Shown here: one piece after another, positions 1 to 7,254 of the stretch
How positions within the stretch are numbered: position 1 is the first letter of the stretch
Layout: every line of letters starts with the position of its first letter
NCBI RefSeq assembly: GCF_000423945.1
Contig: NZ_AUIY01000001.1
Coordinates: 372,001 to 436,000, forward strand
DNA length: 64,000 nucleotides
Origin: Butyrivibrio sp. XPD2002
Lineage (GTDB): Bacteria; Bacillota; Clostridia; Lachnospirales; Lachnospiraceae
Direction: 5' to 3'
Made by a program: the position numbers and the translations under genes
Notes under the pieces: generated by a model
What the model was told of the DNA's origin: nothing
Databases searched by the model: none
What the model saw: the letters and a program-made list of their open reading frames with translations, nothing else

Positions 1-401
1 GGCGGAACATTCAGATTCTCTCTGCTGTCCAGCTTAACCGCGATTATGTTATCAGCCGTAAAATTAAGAAGATCTGAAATATCGAACTTAAATCCTGTAT
101 AGCCACAGGAATGAACTCCGAGTTTGGTGCCGTTAAAATAAACAGTAGCCTCGTGAGCCGCTCCCTCAAAGTGAAGGAATACTTTTTTACCGCTCCAGTG
201 CTGGTCTGCCCTAAAGATCTTGCGATAGCCGCTAACCATCTGATATATAGCATCATCAAAGTAGTTGAACGGTGTCTCCTTAACCGTGTGCGGTATTCTG
301 ACCTGCTCCAGTGCAGAATCGTTATAGCCAACGCGGATCATCCCCTCATCAAAAGCCGTACTGAATTTCCAGTTATTGTTTAGATACAGTTTTCTTCTCA
401 T
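1..401 (-). CDS. Glycoside hydrolase family 2 (beta-galactosidase/glucuronidase-like), 5' part only
   Basis: The gene runs off the left edge, so only about 133 N-terminal residues are visible. They read as the sugar-binding (jelly-roll) domain of GH2 enzymes: an N-terminal LNNNWKF stretch, IPHTV, YRKIF, VFLHFEGAAHEATVYFNG and the GYTGFKFDIS segment are the usual landmarks of LacZ/UidA-type proteins. GH2 enzymes release beta-linked galactose, glucuronate or mannose; substrate cannot be told because the catalytic TIM barrel lies outside the window. No signal peptide is seen, so a cytoplasmic enzyme acting on imported oligosaccharides is likely. The ATG at 401 is preceded by a GGGAAAGAGAG ribosome site. 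A promoter and two GAAACG palindromes lie just upstream, suggesting sugar-responsive control. Confidence 0.85.
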   Translation of the reverse strand, partial: MRRKLYLNNNWKFSTAFDEGMIRVGYNDSALEQVRIPHTVKETPFNYFDDAIYQMVSGYRKIFRADQHWSGKKVFLHFEGAAHEATVYFNGTKLGVHSCGYTGFKFDISDLLNFTADNIIAVKLDSRENLNVP

Positions 402-452
402 ACTCTCTTTCCCTGGCAAGTCTAAAGCAAATATTTCTCTTTGATTTCTTGC

Positions 453-495
453 CTAAAAAAGTGGAAACGCAAAATACTTTTCTACGTTTCCGCTT
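453..495 (-). terminator. Hairpin with T-run in the GH2 leader (attenuator/terminator or operator)
   Basis: Imperfect inverted repeat with arms at 459-469 and 485-495 (core GGAAACG / CGTTTCC, one mismatch), followed on the minus strand by a T-run. It sits between the predicted GH2 promoter and the GH2 start codon. It could terminate or attenuate transcription, or be a repressor site, because it shares its GAAACG half-sites with the palindrome at 529-554. Confidence 0.5.
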
Positions 496-499
496 AACC

Positions 500-528
500 A
501 TAGTAACACTTTTTGATTTATCCTACAA
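500..528 (-). promoter_or_regulatory. Predicted sigma-A promoter for the GH2 gene
   Basis: On the minus strand TTGTAG (523-528), a 17-base spacer, and TACTAT (500-505). Each hexamer matches the consensus at four of six positions. It lies 99 bases upstream of the GH2 start codon and is flanked by palindromes on both sides. Confidence 0.5.
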
Positions 529-554
529 GAAACGAAACATCTAAACTTCGTTTC
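529..554. promoter_or_regulatory. Palindrome abutting the GH2 -35 box (candidate operator)
   Basis: Perfect 8-base arms GAAACGAA (529-536) and TTCGTTTC (547-554) separated by 10 bases, directly next to the predicted -35 box. Position and symmetry suggest a dimeric transcription factor site. The regulator is not in the window. Confidence 0.45.
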
Positions 555-580
555 CTATATTTGTGCAAAAATACCATGCC

Positions 581-1657
581 TCAGATTATTTCAGTGATAT
601 ACACATCCTTCATTCTACTGAGATCGATAAAAGAATCACCACATTTTACAGTGGGCCGTGACAAATTATCGGGATTTATATAAATAACCTCACCCTCAAG
701 ATTATTGCTAAGTCTCACCTTATTGGCAAGAAACGTATTGGCAATGTGACTAAGGAAGGTAAGTATTACATCAGCATCATATTTAATAAGACCATCAGCC
801 TCGAAGGCACCTATAACCTTGAAGGGACTGACAGGATCGTGATTTGCTCTCTTTGACGTAAGATCATCATAGATATCAGCTACAGCGATGATCCTTGCAA
901 CCTCATCTATCTGCTCGCCCTTTATTCCAAAGGGATAACCTGAGCCGTCATGTCTTTCGTGATGCATGAGAACGGCATTTTTAATATGCTGGTCGATGTC
1001 CTTATCCTTTAAAAGCTGATAGCCAAGCTGCGCGTGGGTCTTTAGCGTCTCATTTTCACGAGCCGTAAGAGGCGTTGTCTTTGTAAGGATATCCTGTGGA
1101 ATAACAAGCTTTCCTATATCATGGACGAGTCCTGCGGTAGTTACTATTCTGATTTCATCATCGCTTTTTCTCATCCAGCGGGCGATCATGTTGGATATCA
1201 ATGCAACGTTGATGGAATGCATATAAATAGCATCATCATAGCCACGCATATTATGGATGATGTCCATGATTCCGGCACCTGTATCATTCTGATCAAAGAG
1301 CATCATTACAGGAGCCACTAGGCTCTGGGACTTTATGGCTTCATCAGAGGTAAAGGACTGCTTAAGAGCAGTTTCGAGATGCATGGCATCATTTTCAAGA
1401 GCCTTCTTAAAGTTCTGGAACTCCTCAGATTCCTTAAGTCTTTTGCCAAAGGATTCCTCAGAAGAGCTCTTGATGCTCTCCGGCTTTTCATCGTCTTCAT
1501 TTATAAATACATTGAAAATGTTGTAATTGTGGAGTCTGCGAATAGCCTTGGGATCAATGGCAGTTCCCTTTGGAAGAACAAGCTGATCGTCCAGAGTATA
1601 TACATTTTGCGCAAGTACCATTCCTTGCTGAATGTCATCAACGGATATAAGCTTCAT
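581..1657 (-). CDS. HD-GYP domain protein (putative cyclic-di-GMP phosphodiesterase)
   Basis: The C-terminal half carries the HD-GYP signature of c-di-GMP phosphodiesterases: GLVHDIGKL, the HHERHDGSGYP stretch and the trailing IIAVADIYDDL helix. The N-terminus (MKLISVDDIQQGM) resembles the short beta-rich DUF3391-type module often found before HD-GYP. No receiver domain or membrane segment is present, so it is a soluble protein of about 358 residues. The ATG at 1657 is chosen over an in-frame start 20 codons upstream because a GAGG ribosome site precedes it and the family homology begins there. In the family the enzyme hydrolyses c-di-GMP through pGpG to GMP and so favours motility, which fits the PilZ protein and flagellar genes elsewhere in this window. 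Activity is inferred. Confidence 0.9.
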   Translation of the reverse strand: MKLISVDDIQQGMVLAQNVYTLDDQLVLPKGTAIDPKAIRRLHNYNIFNVFINEDDEKPESIKSSSEESFGKRLKESEEFQNFKKALENDAMHLETALKQSFTSDEAIKSQSLVAPVMMLFDQNDTGAGIMDIIHNMRGYDDAIYMHSINVALISNMIARWMRKSDDEIRIVTTAGLVHDIGKLVIPQDILTKTTPLTARENETLKTHAQLGYQLLKDKDIDQHIKNAVLMHHERHDGSGYPFGIKGEQIDEVARIIAVADIYDDLTSKRANHDPVSPFKVIGAFEADGLIKYDADVILTFLSHIANTFLANKVRLSNNLEGEVIYINPDNLSRPTVKCGDSFIDLSRMKDVYITEII

Positions 1658-1746
1658 AGGCTGCCTCGCAAAAAAAGAATCAAAACACAGGAATAAAAAA
1701 TCCCGGCAGTCAAACAATCGTTGCTTGAATGTCAGGATCTATATAG

Positions 1747-1829
1747 TGCCGGCGGTGGGACTTGAACCCACACGCCCGTGAGGACAACAGATTTTGAGTC
1801 TGCATCGTCTGCCATTCCGACACGCCGGC
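1747..1829 (-). tRNA. tRNA-Leu (anticodon CAA)
   Basis: On the minus strand the acceptor stem GCCGGCG pairs with the 3' end ending in discriminator A. The T arm contains GGGTTCAAGTCCC, and the anticodon loop CTCAAAA gives anticodon CAA, which reads UUG. The variable arm is long, as in class II tRNAs, giving 83 bases. The CCA end is not encoded. The gene has its own promoter and lies between the HD-GYP gene and a small membrane protein gene. Confidence 0.95.
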
Positions 1830-1856
1830 GTATCTGCAAAAATCTGCGACTCACAT

Positions 1857-1885
1857 ATGTTAACATATCAAAAATTTATATTCAA
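1857..1885 (-). promoter_or_regulatory. Promoter of tRNA-Leu
   Basis: Minus strand TTGAAT (1880-1885), exactly 17 bases, then TAACAT (1857-1862), about 28 bases before the mature tRNA 5' end. Spacing and position fit a sigma-A promoter. Confidence 0.6.
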
Positions 1886-1902
1886 GCATGAATTTAAACA
1901 GA

Positions 1903-1918
1903 ATACCGTATTCGGTAT
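1903..1918 (-). terminator. Weak hairpin after the small membrane protein gene
   Basis: ATACCG-TATT-CGGTAT hairpin (1903-1908/1913-1918) between the stop codon at 1939 and the tRNA promoter. On the minus strand it is followed only by a short T-rich stretch, so it is at best a weak terminator. Confidence 0.35.
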
Positions 1919-1938
1919 CCCGATGCTAAGTGCGGCTC

Positions 1939-2217
1939 TTAGCTGTCCCATTCCTCGTACTCAAAGGACACTTCTTTTCTTCCTGCCTTTTTACCAACAA
2001 GATAGAAAATACCTGCAACCACAACAACGATTGCAAACACTGAAAGGCCGATAATGATCATGTTTTTCTTATCATTATCGAGCTTCTCAAAACGATCGGA
2101 AGCAAAGCAATATGCACTCTTAGCCTTATCTCCGGTGAATGAAAGAACCTTCTCAGCACTCTCTTTTAATTCGTCTACATCAAATTCCTGTAATTTATTT
2201 CCGAATAAGCTAAACAT
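1939..2217 (-). CDS. Small single-pass membrane protein, unknown function
   Basis: This 92-residue protein has an amphipathic, charged N-terminal half (about 1-50), one clear hydrophobic segment (IIIGLSVFAIVVVVAGIFYL, about residues 54-73) and a short charged tail ending in acidic residues. I recognise no catalytic motif. The layout recalls YtxH-like or other small accessory membrane proteins, but the similarity is only general. The ATG at 2217 has a plausible G-rich ribosome site (AAAGGGGGC) and the gene starts about 20 bases after the upstream alpha/beta hydrolase ends, so the two are probably co-transcribed. A link to hydrolase function is not shown. Confidence 0.7.
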   Translation of the reverse strand: MFSLFGNKLQEFDVDELKESAEKVLSFTGDKAKSAYCFASDRFEKLDNDKKNMIIIGLSVFAIVVVVAGIFYLVGKKAGRKEVSFEYEEWDS

Positions 2218-2238
2218 AATATGCCCCCTTTGTGTGGT

Positions 2239-2988
2239 TCAATCCACATTTTCTTGTATAAATGATATCATTTCTTTGCCTGCTTTAACAACCTCTTTAC
2301 CATAAAAAACATGGCCGGCATCGGTAATTTGTATTATTTTAGCAGCAGGGAATTTTTTCCTGGCATCAATGCTATAGGACATGGGAACAACCTGATCTAT
2401 ATTTCCATGAAGAATAAGAACATTCCCGTGATATTTTTCCATACAGTCGTGAATATCCAATGAAAATACGTCTTCGTAGAACTTCCTTCCGACAGGAAGC
2501 CCGAAAACTGTAGATGAATCCTCGATCATTTCCTTTTTGGGATACTTTCTCTTTGCTTCATCAAAAAGAACATACGCAGGATATAGAAGCACCATGGCCC
2601 TTATTTCCTTGGGAGTCTGTGCAGCAGCTATTGTTGAAGCAACACCGCCCTGGCTCTCACCCATAAGGAATATGTTTTTCCTGTCAGCAAAGGGAGCCTT
2701 TCTGATATTCTCAACAACGGCCTCTATGTCTTCACTTTCAGTAAGCACAGACATTTCAGTCATTTTACCGTCACTTTTAGAGGAAAGACCTCCGCCGCAA
2801 AAATCAAAGATATAGCAGCCAATTCCTTCCTTCACAAGCATCTCAGCATATGGTCTTGTTCCCTCACGGCTTCCCCCGAAGCCATGTGCCATGATAACTA
2901 TAGGATATCTACCCTTAGAATCGTCCGGCAAATATATTTCCCCAGAAATGTGATACCCGTCTCGCTCCACTATATATGTCTTTTGCAT
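2239..2988 (-). CDS. Alpha/beta hydrolase (S9-like serine esterase/peptidase fold)
   Basis: A 249-residue alpha/beta hydrolase. It has the oxyanion-hole motif HGFGGSREG, the nucleophile elbow GESQGG with the catalytic Ser, a late Asp in the HGNIDQVVP segment, and the catalytic His in DAGHVFYG. The layout matches the dienelactone hydrolase/prolyl oligopeptidase-like cytoplasmic esterases annotated as 'alpha/beta fold hydrolase'. In gut Lachnospiraceae such enzymes often remove acyl or feruloyl groups from plant polymers, but no substrate can be read from this sequence. The ATG at 2988 is preferred over one 17 codons upstream: it has a GAGG site five bases ahead, and a good promoter lies inside the longer version. 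A small membrane protein gene follows. Confidence 0.85.
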   Translation of the reverse strand: MQKTYIVERDGYHISGEIYLPDDSKGRYPIVIMAHGFGGSREGTRPYAEMLVKEGIGCYIFDFCGGGLSSKSDGKMTEMSVLTESEDIEAVVENIRKAPFADRKNIFLMGESQGGVASTIAAAQTPKEIRAMVLLYPAYVLFDEAKRKYPKKEMIEDSSTVFGLPVGRKFYEDVFSLDIHDCMEKYHGNVLILHGNIDQVVPMSYSIDARKKFPAAKIIQITDAGHVFYGKEVVKAGKEMISFIQENVD

Positions 2989-3029
2989 ATCAGCCTCACA
3001 TATATTACAGAACCACTTTTCCGATAATA

Positions 3030-3058
3030 ATTTTATCAAAATTCCATTAAATTAACAA
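3030..3058 (-). promoter_or_regulatory. Promoter of the alpha/beta hydrolase gene
   Basis: Minus strand TTGTTA (3053-3058), 17 bases, TAAAAT (3030-3035), with a TG one base before the -10 box (extended -10). It drives the hydrolase and small membrane protein genes and supports the downstream start at 2988. Confidence 0.6.
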
Positions 3059-3125
3059 GTTTTGGGGCATGTATAAACGGTTAAAAAAACATAAAAATAA
3101 TATTCATTTTTTAGAAAGAAATCTG

Positions 3126-3153
3126 TTGCATTAATTCAAATATGTAATACAAT
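3126..3153 (+). promoter_or_regulatory. Promoter of the 66-residue ORF
   Basis: TTGCAT (3126-3131), 16 bases, TACAAT (3148-3153) on the plus strand, about 77 bases before the start codon. This leaves a leader of roughly 70 bases. Confidence 0.6.
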
Positions 3154-3159
3154 ATATAG

Positions 3160-3185
3160 TAGTTGATGGGGAATTTTATCAACTA
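3160..3185 (+). other. Hairpin at the very 5' end of the small-ORF transcript
   Basis: Perfect 8-base arms TAGTTGAT (3160-3167) and ATCAACTA (3178-3185) around a 10-base loop that begins with GGGG. It starts at the predicted transcription start, so it could be a 5' stabilising stem-loop or an operator over the start site. Confidence 0.5.
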
Positions 3186-3229
3186 TATGTATAAAATACC
3201 GTAAACTAGTCTATTTTTGGGGGTTTTTT

Positions 3230-3430
3230 ATGTCAACATTATTGGCTCAGGAATATAACAATGAAGTTGAAAATGACAACGTTATTGATTACACATTGAT
3301 CAGACACATGCTTCGTTCTATAGGCAATAATCATTGGTCAGTATCCAAGGCAATGGATGAATATGATGTACCTACTGACCAGCGCGATATCTATATGGAA
3401 ACCATCGCTGACAAATTTTTCGTCAGTTAA
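3230..3430 (+). CDS. Small conserved-looking acidic protein, unknown function
   Basis: A 66-residue soluble, acidic protein with no membrane segment or cysteine pair. The C-terminal half (roughly IRHMLRSIGNN to the end) looks helical, and the IGNNHWSVSKAMDEYDVP part has a helix-turn-helix-like rhythm, but I recognise no family. Evidence that it is real: its own sigma-A promoter, a structured leader, a G-rich ribosome site (GGGGG about seven bases before ATG) and a strong bidirectional terminator just after the stop. It is one of only two genes on the plus strand. The relatively long leader for so small a gene suggests regulation, perhaps as a small regulatory protein; this is inference. Confidence 0.7.
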   Translation: MSTLLAQEYNNEVENDNVIDYTLIRHMLRSIGNNHWSVSKAMDEYDVPTDQRDIYMETIADKFFVS

Positions 3431-3451
3431 ACACTATCCCATTTCATGAGA

Positions 3452-3492
3452 AACAAAAATGGGCATATGCATAGCATATGTCCATTTTTGTT
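3452..3492. terminator. Strong bidirectional terminator
   Basis: Long inverted repeat: AACAAAAATGG (3452-3462) pairs with CCATTTTTGTT (3482-3492), and the interior CATATGC/GCATATG also pairs. The A and T tracts within the arms allow termination of both convergent genes, the 66-residue ORF and the transglutaminase-like gene. Confidence 0.85.
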
Positions 3493-3512
3493 GAACCGAT
3501 TTATAGTCTCCC

Positions 3513-5036
3513 TCATCTAACAGTGACCTTACAGGTCGCTTTCTTTTTGCCGTCCTTTGTAGTGACGGTTATCTTACATTTTCCTTTACCCTTAGCCTTA
3601 ATGGTTCCGCTCTTGGATATCTTTGCAACCTTACTGTTGCTGCTCTTCCATACAAGTGATGTACTTGCATTTTCAGGCTTTATTGTAACTTCAAGCTTAA
3701 ACTTCTTACCCTTTGCAAGCTTAACCTTCTTCTTATTGAGCTTTAAAGACTTAACTGCAGCGCCCTTACCGGTAACTGTTACATAGCAGGTATCTGATTT
3801 GCTTCCATCCTCGGAAGTAACCTTAATCTTACAGGTTCCTGCAGCTACGCCCTTAACCTTACCTGATGAAGAAACCGTTGCAACATCCTCATCGCTGCTA
3901 CTCCACTTAAGGTCAGCATTTGAAGGATTAACGCTTACTGAAAGGCTACTGCTGCTACCTGCCTTAACACTTAGGCTGTCCTTATTGAGCTTAAGCGTAT
4001 ATACTACGCTGCCACCGATGCTGCCTGTATTGTAACTGGAGGAAGCCATCGGAAACTGCCTGTAGAAATCGCTTCCAGTATATTGAGACCATCTGTTGTG
4101 GTTTACGAAATCAGCATCACTCTTCATAAAATATGTATACTGATTGCTGGATTTTCCTGCGTCCCAGGTTGTATCAAGGTTGTAATAAAGGCCGTTAACA
4201 CGGGCAATATTCCAGCCATGCTGACCATTACTTGTGCTACCTGCGAGCATTCTGCAGCCTACGCCCGCGTCATTTAGGAGTCTGTATACCAAAAGTGCAT
4301 ACCCCTGACATACTGCGCTGTTATCAACAGCAGCTGCATAACAGGTGTACTTCATGTTAGAGCTTCCGTAATTATATCTGACGTTATTGCAGACATACTG
4401 ATATACGGAAACAATCTTGTCATATTCGCCCTTTCTTGCCAGTCCCAGATTAGAGGATATCTGATTAACCTTGGCTGTTACTGATTGTTCCTGGGCAGCG
4501 GTTGTGTAGTAGGTGATGGTAAACGCAAAGGTTCCTACGGTATTACCATCCTGATAGCTGTATCCAACCTGCATTCCTCTGCCACTGTAGCCCCACTTAA
4601 GGTAATCACCTTCATTACCTTTTCCTGTATGGTTCATAGCTTTATTAAATGCATTGTCAGCGGCACTTACAAGTGAAGTACCATTATAGTTGGTTCCGGG
4701 AAATGAAAAAGCTACATTGATATTTTTACTGTGGCTTTTAAGGCCTTCCTTAATCTGAACTGCAGCTTCATCCACTGTTGTAGCTTTATTAGCCGTCTTT
4801 AAAACCTCTCCTAAAGTAACCTTAAGCTCAGCGCCCTTATCGATTTCATCAAGCGATACCATACCCGCATATACGGGATTTACCTGGTATATAGCCTGGG
4901 TTACAGGTATATACTGATCGCTTTTATCTTCCGCATTGGAAATAATCGTTCCGGAACCGGAGAAACTAAGCAAAACTGCAGCTGCCGTGATGGCAGCAAT
5001 TGACCGTATCTTTTCCCTCACAAAAAAATGTTTCAT
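3513..5036 (-). CDS. Secreted transglutaminase-like protein with two Big2 (Ig-like) domains
   Basis: A 507-residue exported protein. The signal peptide is about residues 1-35 (positive start, hydrophobic core, SNA cleavage site). A transglutaminase-like cysteine protease fold lies at about 200-320. Its catalytic Cys is in SAVCQGYALL (about residue 243), His in GQHGWN (about 272) and Asp in YNLDTTWD (about 287). Two bacterial Ig-like group 2 domains follow (about 350-425 and 430-507), with repeated KLNK, WSS(S/D)...VA and GTCKI-type strands. Such proteins act on or bind the cell envelope; some are peptidases or peptide-crosslinking enzymes, and Big2 modules often mediate wall attachment. No LPXTG or membrane anchor is seen. 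The start has a GAGGG site lying within an inverted repeat. The gene appears monocistronic. Confidence 0.88.
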   Translation of the reverse strand: MKHFFVREKIRSIAAITAAAVLLSFSGSGTIISNAEDKSDQYIPVTQAIYQVNPVYAGMVSLDEIDKGAELKVTLGEVLKTANKATTVDEAAVQIKEGLKSHSKNINVAFSFPGTNYNGTSLVSAADNAFNKAMNHTGKGNEGDYLKWGYSGRGMQVGYSYQDGNTVGTFAFTITYYTTAAQEQSVTAKVNQISSNLGLARKGEYDKIVSVYQYVCNNVRYNYGSSNMKYTCYAAAVDNSAVCQGYALLVYRLLNDAGVGCRMLAGSTSNGQHGWNIARVNGLYYNLDTTWDAGKSSNQYTYFMKSDADFVNHNRWSQYTGSDFYRQFPMASSSYNTGSIGGSVVYTLKLNKDSLSVKAGSSSSLSVSVNPSNADLKWSSSDEDVATVSSSGKVKGVAAGTCKIKVTSEDGSKSDTCYVTVTGKGAAVKSLKLNKKKVKLAKGKKFKLEVTIKPENASTSLVWKSSNSKVAKISKSGTIKAKGKGKCKITVTTKDGKKKATCKVTVR

Positions 5037-5043
5037 AAAATCA

Positions 5044-5080
5044 CCCTCAATAACGAAAATTTGTTACTGAGGGTATTATA
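5044..5080 (-). promoter_or_regulatory. Extended -10 promoter and inverted repeat covering start site and ribosome site
   Basis: Minus strand TATAAT (5075-5080) preceded by TG gives an extended -10; no good -35 is seen. Immediately downstream an 11-base inverted repeat with one mismatch (arms 5044-5054 and 5063-5073, core CCCTCA / TGAGGG) spans the expected transcription start and includes the GAGGG ribosome site of the transglutaminase-like gene. It may be an operator or a ribosome-site-masking hairpin. Confidence 0.5.
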
Positions 5081-5145
5081 ACATAGAATCATCCGCGAAA
5101 TATTTTACTAACAATAATGATTGTATTAAAAATTGGTTAACTTTT

Positions 5146-6795
5146 TTACTGCTGAAGTGCTTCAACTATTGTAGGAAGAAGCTGCTTCTTTCTTGAAACC
5201 ACGCCCTTTAGAAGCGCAATATTATCACTTCCTGCAGTGATATGGAAGCCTGCATCGATGATGCTCTCTGCCTTATTACCTTCAAAGGCAACTATCGATG
5301 ATTCGGTGACGATATTGGTCATCATAAAGAAGATCATATCAAGGCCATCGCTCACCATGATGTCCTTTAATTCGGGCAGTACTTTTTCCTTTATCTCTGC
5401 AAGCTCCTCGGCGCTCATGGAGTTAACCTGGCCTATGCCGATGGTCTTATCCTCAACAGTGAACTTCTTGAAGTCCTGATGCACGATCTGCTTGGGAGTC
5501 TTACTTCCCATGTTAGAGCCTGCGCGGAACATCTCCCTTGCAAAATCATCTACATTTATTCCTGCAATCTCAGCAAGCTCCTGTCCCGCCCTTTTATCTA
5601 CCTCTGTACATGTAGGTGATCTGTACATAAGAGTATCTGATATTATAGCTGAAAGCATAAGTGATGCTGTGGTCTTATCAACCTCAACTCCTGCTTCCTT
5701 ATACATTGAGTAAATAATTGTACATGAAGATCCAAGGGGCTGATTTCTGAAAAATACAGGATTAGCAGTCTCAATGGAGGTCCCAAGTCTGTGGTGATCG
5801 ATTATCTCAAGGATCTCTGCGTTTTCAGCGCCGTCAACTGTCTGGCTCTTTTCATTGTGATCAACCAGTATCAGCTGCTTCTTCATGGCACCCAGTAAGT
5901 TACGACGGGAGATCATGCCAACGTAATTGTCATCCTCGTCAAGCACAGGGAAATATCTGTGTCTTACCTGAGCCATGGTCTGCTGGATATCTTCAATAAA
6001 GTCGTTTGTATGGAAGGTTATCAGCTTATCCTTCTTCATAATGGAGCCAACAGGTGCACTCTCATTTATAAGTCTTGCGACAGTGAAGGTATCATAAGGA
6101 GTTGTGATTATTCTGCAGCCTCTCTCCTCAGCAAGCTTCTTGATCGTATTGGTGACTTTGGAGTCAATGCAGACAACAATACAAGCTGCCTGATTTTCAA
6201 TGGCAACAAGCTGTGTCTCGTATCTGTTACCACAGATTACGATATCTCCCGGTACAATGACTTCTTCCATTATCTCAGGTGAAGCTGTAGCGATAAGTAC
6301 CTTACCGGAGGTGATCTGCTCTGACATGTCGCCCACAAGCATCTTACCGTCAAGGGTATCTACTATATTACCATAATATGTTTTTGTCTCAGACAGGATT
6401 GTCGCATCATGAACGTCCATACAGGTCTCCATGATGTCATTGGTAGTGATAAGCCCTGCAAGCTTGCCGTTATCAGTAACGCAAAGAGTAACTACATTCT
6501 CTTCCTTCATTCTCTCCCAGGCACGCTTAAGTGAGATGTGGTCGTCATCTGCGCGAAGATCTCTTATCTCCATATCGCAGACCTGAGTACGAACATCCTT
6601 AGTGTAGCCCGGAGCCGGTATTCCAAATCTGTTTAATACAAACTGTGTCTCCTCGTTAATATGTCCGCAGCGTCTGGGCTCGCACACCTCTTCGCCCGCT
6701 ATTTTGTTCTTAAGATTCGCATAGCAGATAGCAGCACATATTGAATCAGTATCTGGGTTCTTGTGTCCAATTACATAAATTGGTCTCTTTTTCAT
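5146..6795 (-). CDS. ppaC: Manganese-dependent inorganic pyrophosphatase with CBS-DRTGG-CBS insert (family II, regulated)
   Basis: Splits pyrophosphate to phosphate. The DHH-family catalytic domain is in two parts: GHKNPDTDS at the N-terminus and DHHRLG near residue 338, followed by the DHHA2-type C-terminal domain. In between are a CBS motif (about 70-130), a DRTGG-like domain (about 130-240) and a second CBS motif (about 245-305). This is the layout of CBS-PPases, which are inhibited by AMP/ADP and activated by ATP or diadenosine polyphosphates. At about 549 residues it is full length for this subclass; ordinary family II enzymes are about 310. The ATG at 6795 is preferred over the one two codons upstream because the AGGAG site then lies six bases away. 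Cytoplasmic and probably monocistronic. Confidence 0.95.
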   Translation of the reverse strand: MKKRPIYVIGHKNPDTDSICAAICYANLKNKIAGEEVCEPRRCGHINEETQFVLNRFGIPAPGYTKDVRTQVCDMEIRDLRADDDHISLKRAWERMKEENVVTLCVTDNGKLAGLITTNDIMETCMDVHDATILSETKTYYGNIVDTLDGKMLVGDMSEQITSGKVLIATASPEIMEEVIVPGDIVICGNRYETQLVAIENQAACIVVCIDSKVTNTIKKLAEERGCRIITTPYDTFTVARLINESAPVGSIMKKDKLITFHTNDFIEDIQQTMAQVRHRYFPVLDEDDNYVGMISRRNLLGAMKKQLILVDHNEKSQTVDGAENAEILEIIDHHRLGTSIETANPVFFRNQPLGSSCTIIYSMYKEAGVEVDKTTASLMLSAIISDTLMYRSPTCTEVDKRAGQELAEIAGINVDDFAREMFRAGSNMGSKTPKQIVHQDFKKFTVEDKTIGIGQVNSMSAEELAEIKEKVLPELKDIMVSDGLDMIFFMMTNIVTESSIVAFEGNKAESIIDAGFHITAGSDNIALLKGVVSRKKQLLPTIVEALQQ

Positions 6796-6867
6796 ATACA
6801 TCTCCTGGATTTTTATTTTGAATACCCTTTATGTTTAAGTTCTCATCTATATATTCCTAATATAGAG

Positions 6868-6895
6868 ATAAGGGCAGTAAACTCACTGCCCTTAT
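6868..6895 (-). terminator. Hairpin after the PPC-domain fragment
   Basis: Perfect 10-base arms ATAAGGGCAG (6868-6877) and CTGCCCTTAT (6886-6895), about 20 bases after the stop codon of the fragment at 6915. It also precedes ppaC. The T-tail is weak. Confidence 0.6.
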
Positions 6896-6914
6896 TGTAA
6901 CTCATTTTATGAAT

Positions 6915-7208
6915 TTATTTCACCTTTTTTATTTTAAGGTCGTAAGAAGCGTTACAGGGATGAGCCTTTTCAATCTTTATATAATACTTCTTACCCTTCT
7001 TGAGAGATATCTTTTTGGATTTAAAGTTTCCACAGCCCTCTATAAGTGTAGCTGAGTTTTTGGCATCAAGCTTTTTCTTACTCTTGTAGCCATATACCTG
7101 AAAAGAAGCGCTCCTGCCAGTATTGGAAGCATTGTTCACATAGAATCTGTATTTACCTGTCTTAGGAGCCTTGAATTTATATTCATAATCAAGTCCATCT
7201 CCTTTCAA
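6915..7208 (-). pseudogene. Detached PPC-like domain, probable remnant of the neighbouring secreted protein
   Basis: The 97-residue reading frame matches the C-terminal domain of the gene at 7255-8082. It shares FKAPKTGKY, YKSK, LKKGKKYY and a KKVK end. It lacks a signal peptide, and its only possible start is a TTG at 7208 without a recognisable ribosome site, directly after a strong terminator. It therefore looks like a duplicated C-terminal domain that lost its front half or lies behind a stop and frameshift. Pre-peptidase C-terminal (PPC) domains are secreted beta-sandwich modules. A readthrough product or a TTG-started peptide cannot be excluded. Confidence 0.6.
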
Positions 7209-7210
7209 GT

Positions 7211-7241
7211 ATAAAAAGGGCTTGCATAAAACAAGCCCTTT
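7211..7241 (-). terminator. Terminator of the secreted PPC-domain gene
   Basis: Minus strand AAAGGGCTTG hairpin with CAAGCCCTTT (arms 7215-7224/7232-7241), followed by a T-run. It lies 14 bases after the stop codon at 7255 and separates it from the detached domain. Confidence 0.8.
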
Positions 7242-7254
7242 GCATTTATATTTT

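Noticed and set aside
44..331. Minus-strand frame of 95 codons at the left edge
   Set aside because: The adjacent frame starting at 401 encodes the GH2 sugar-binding domain through the same bases, so this one is a shadow.
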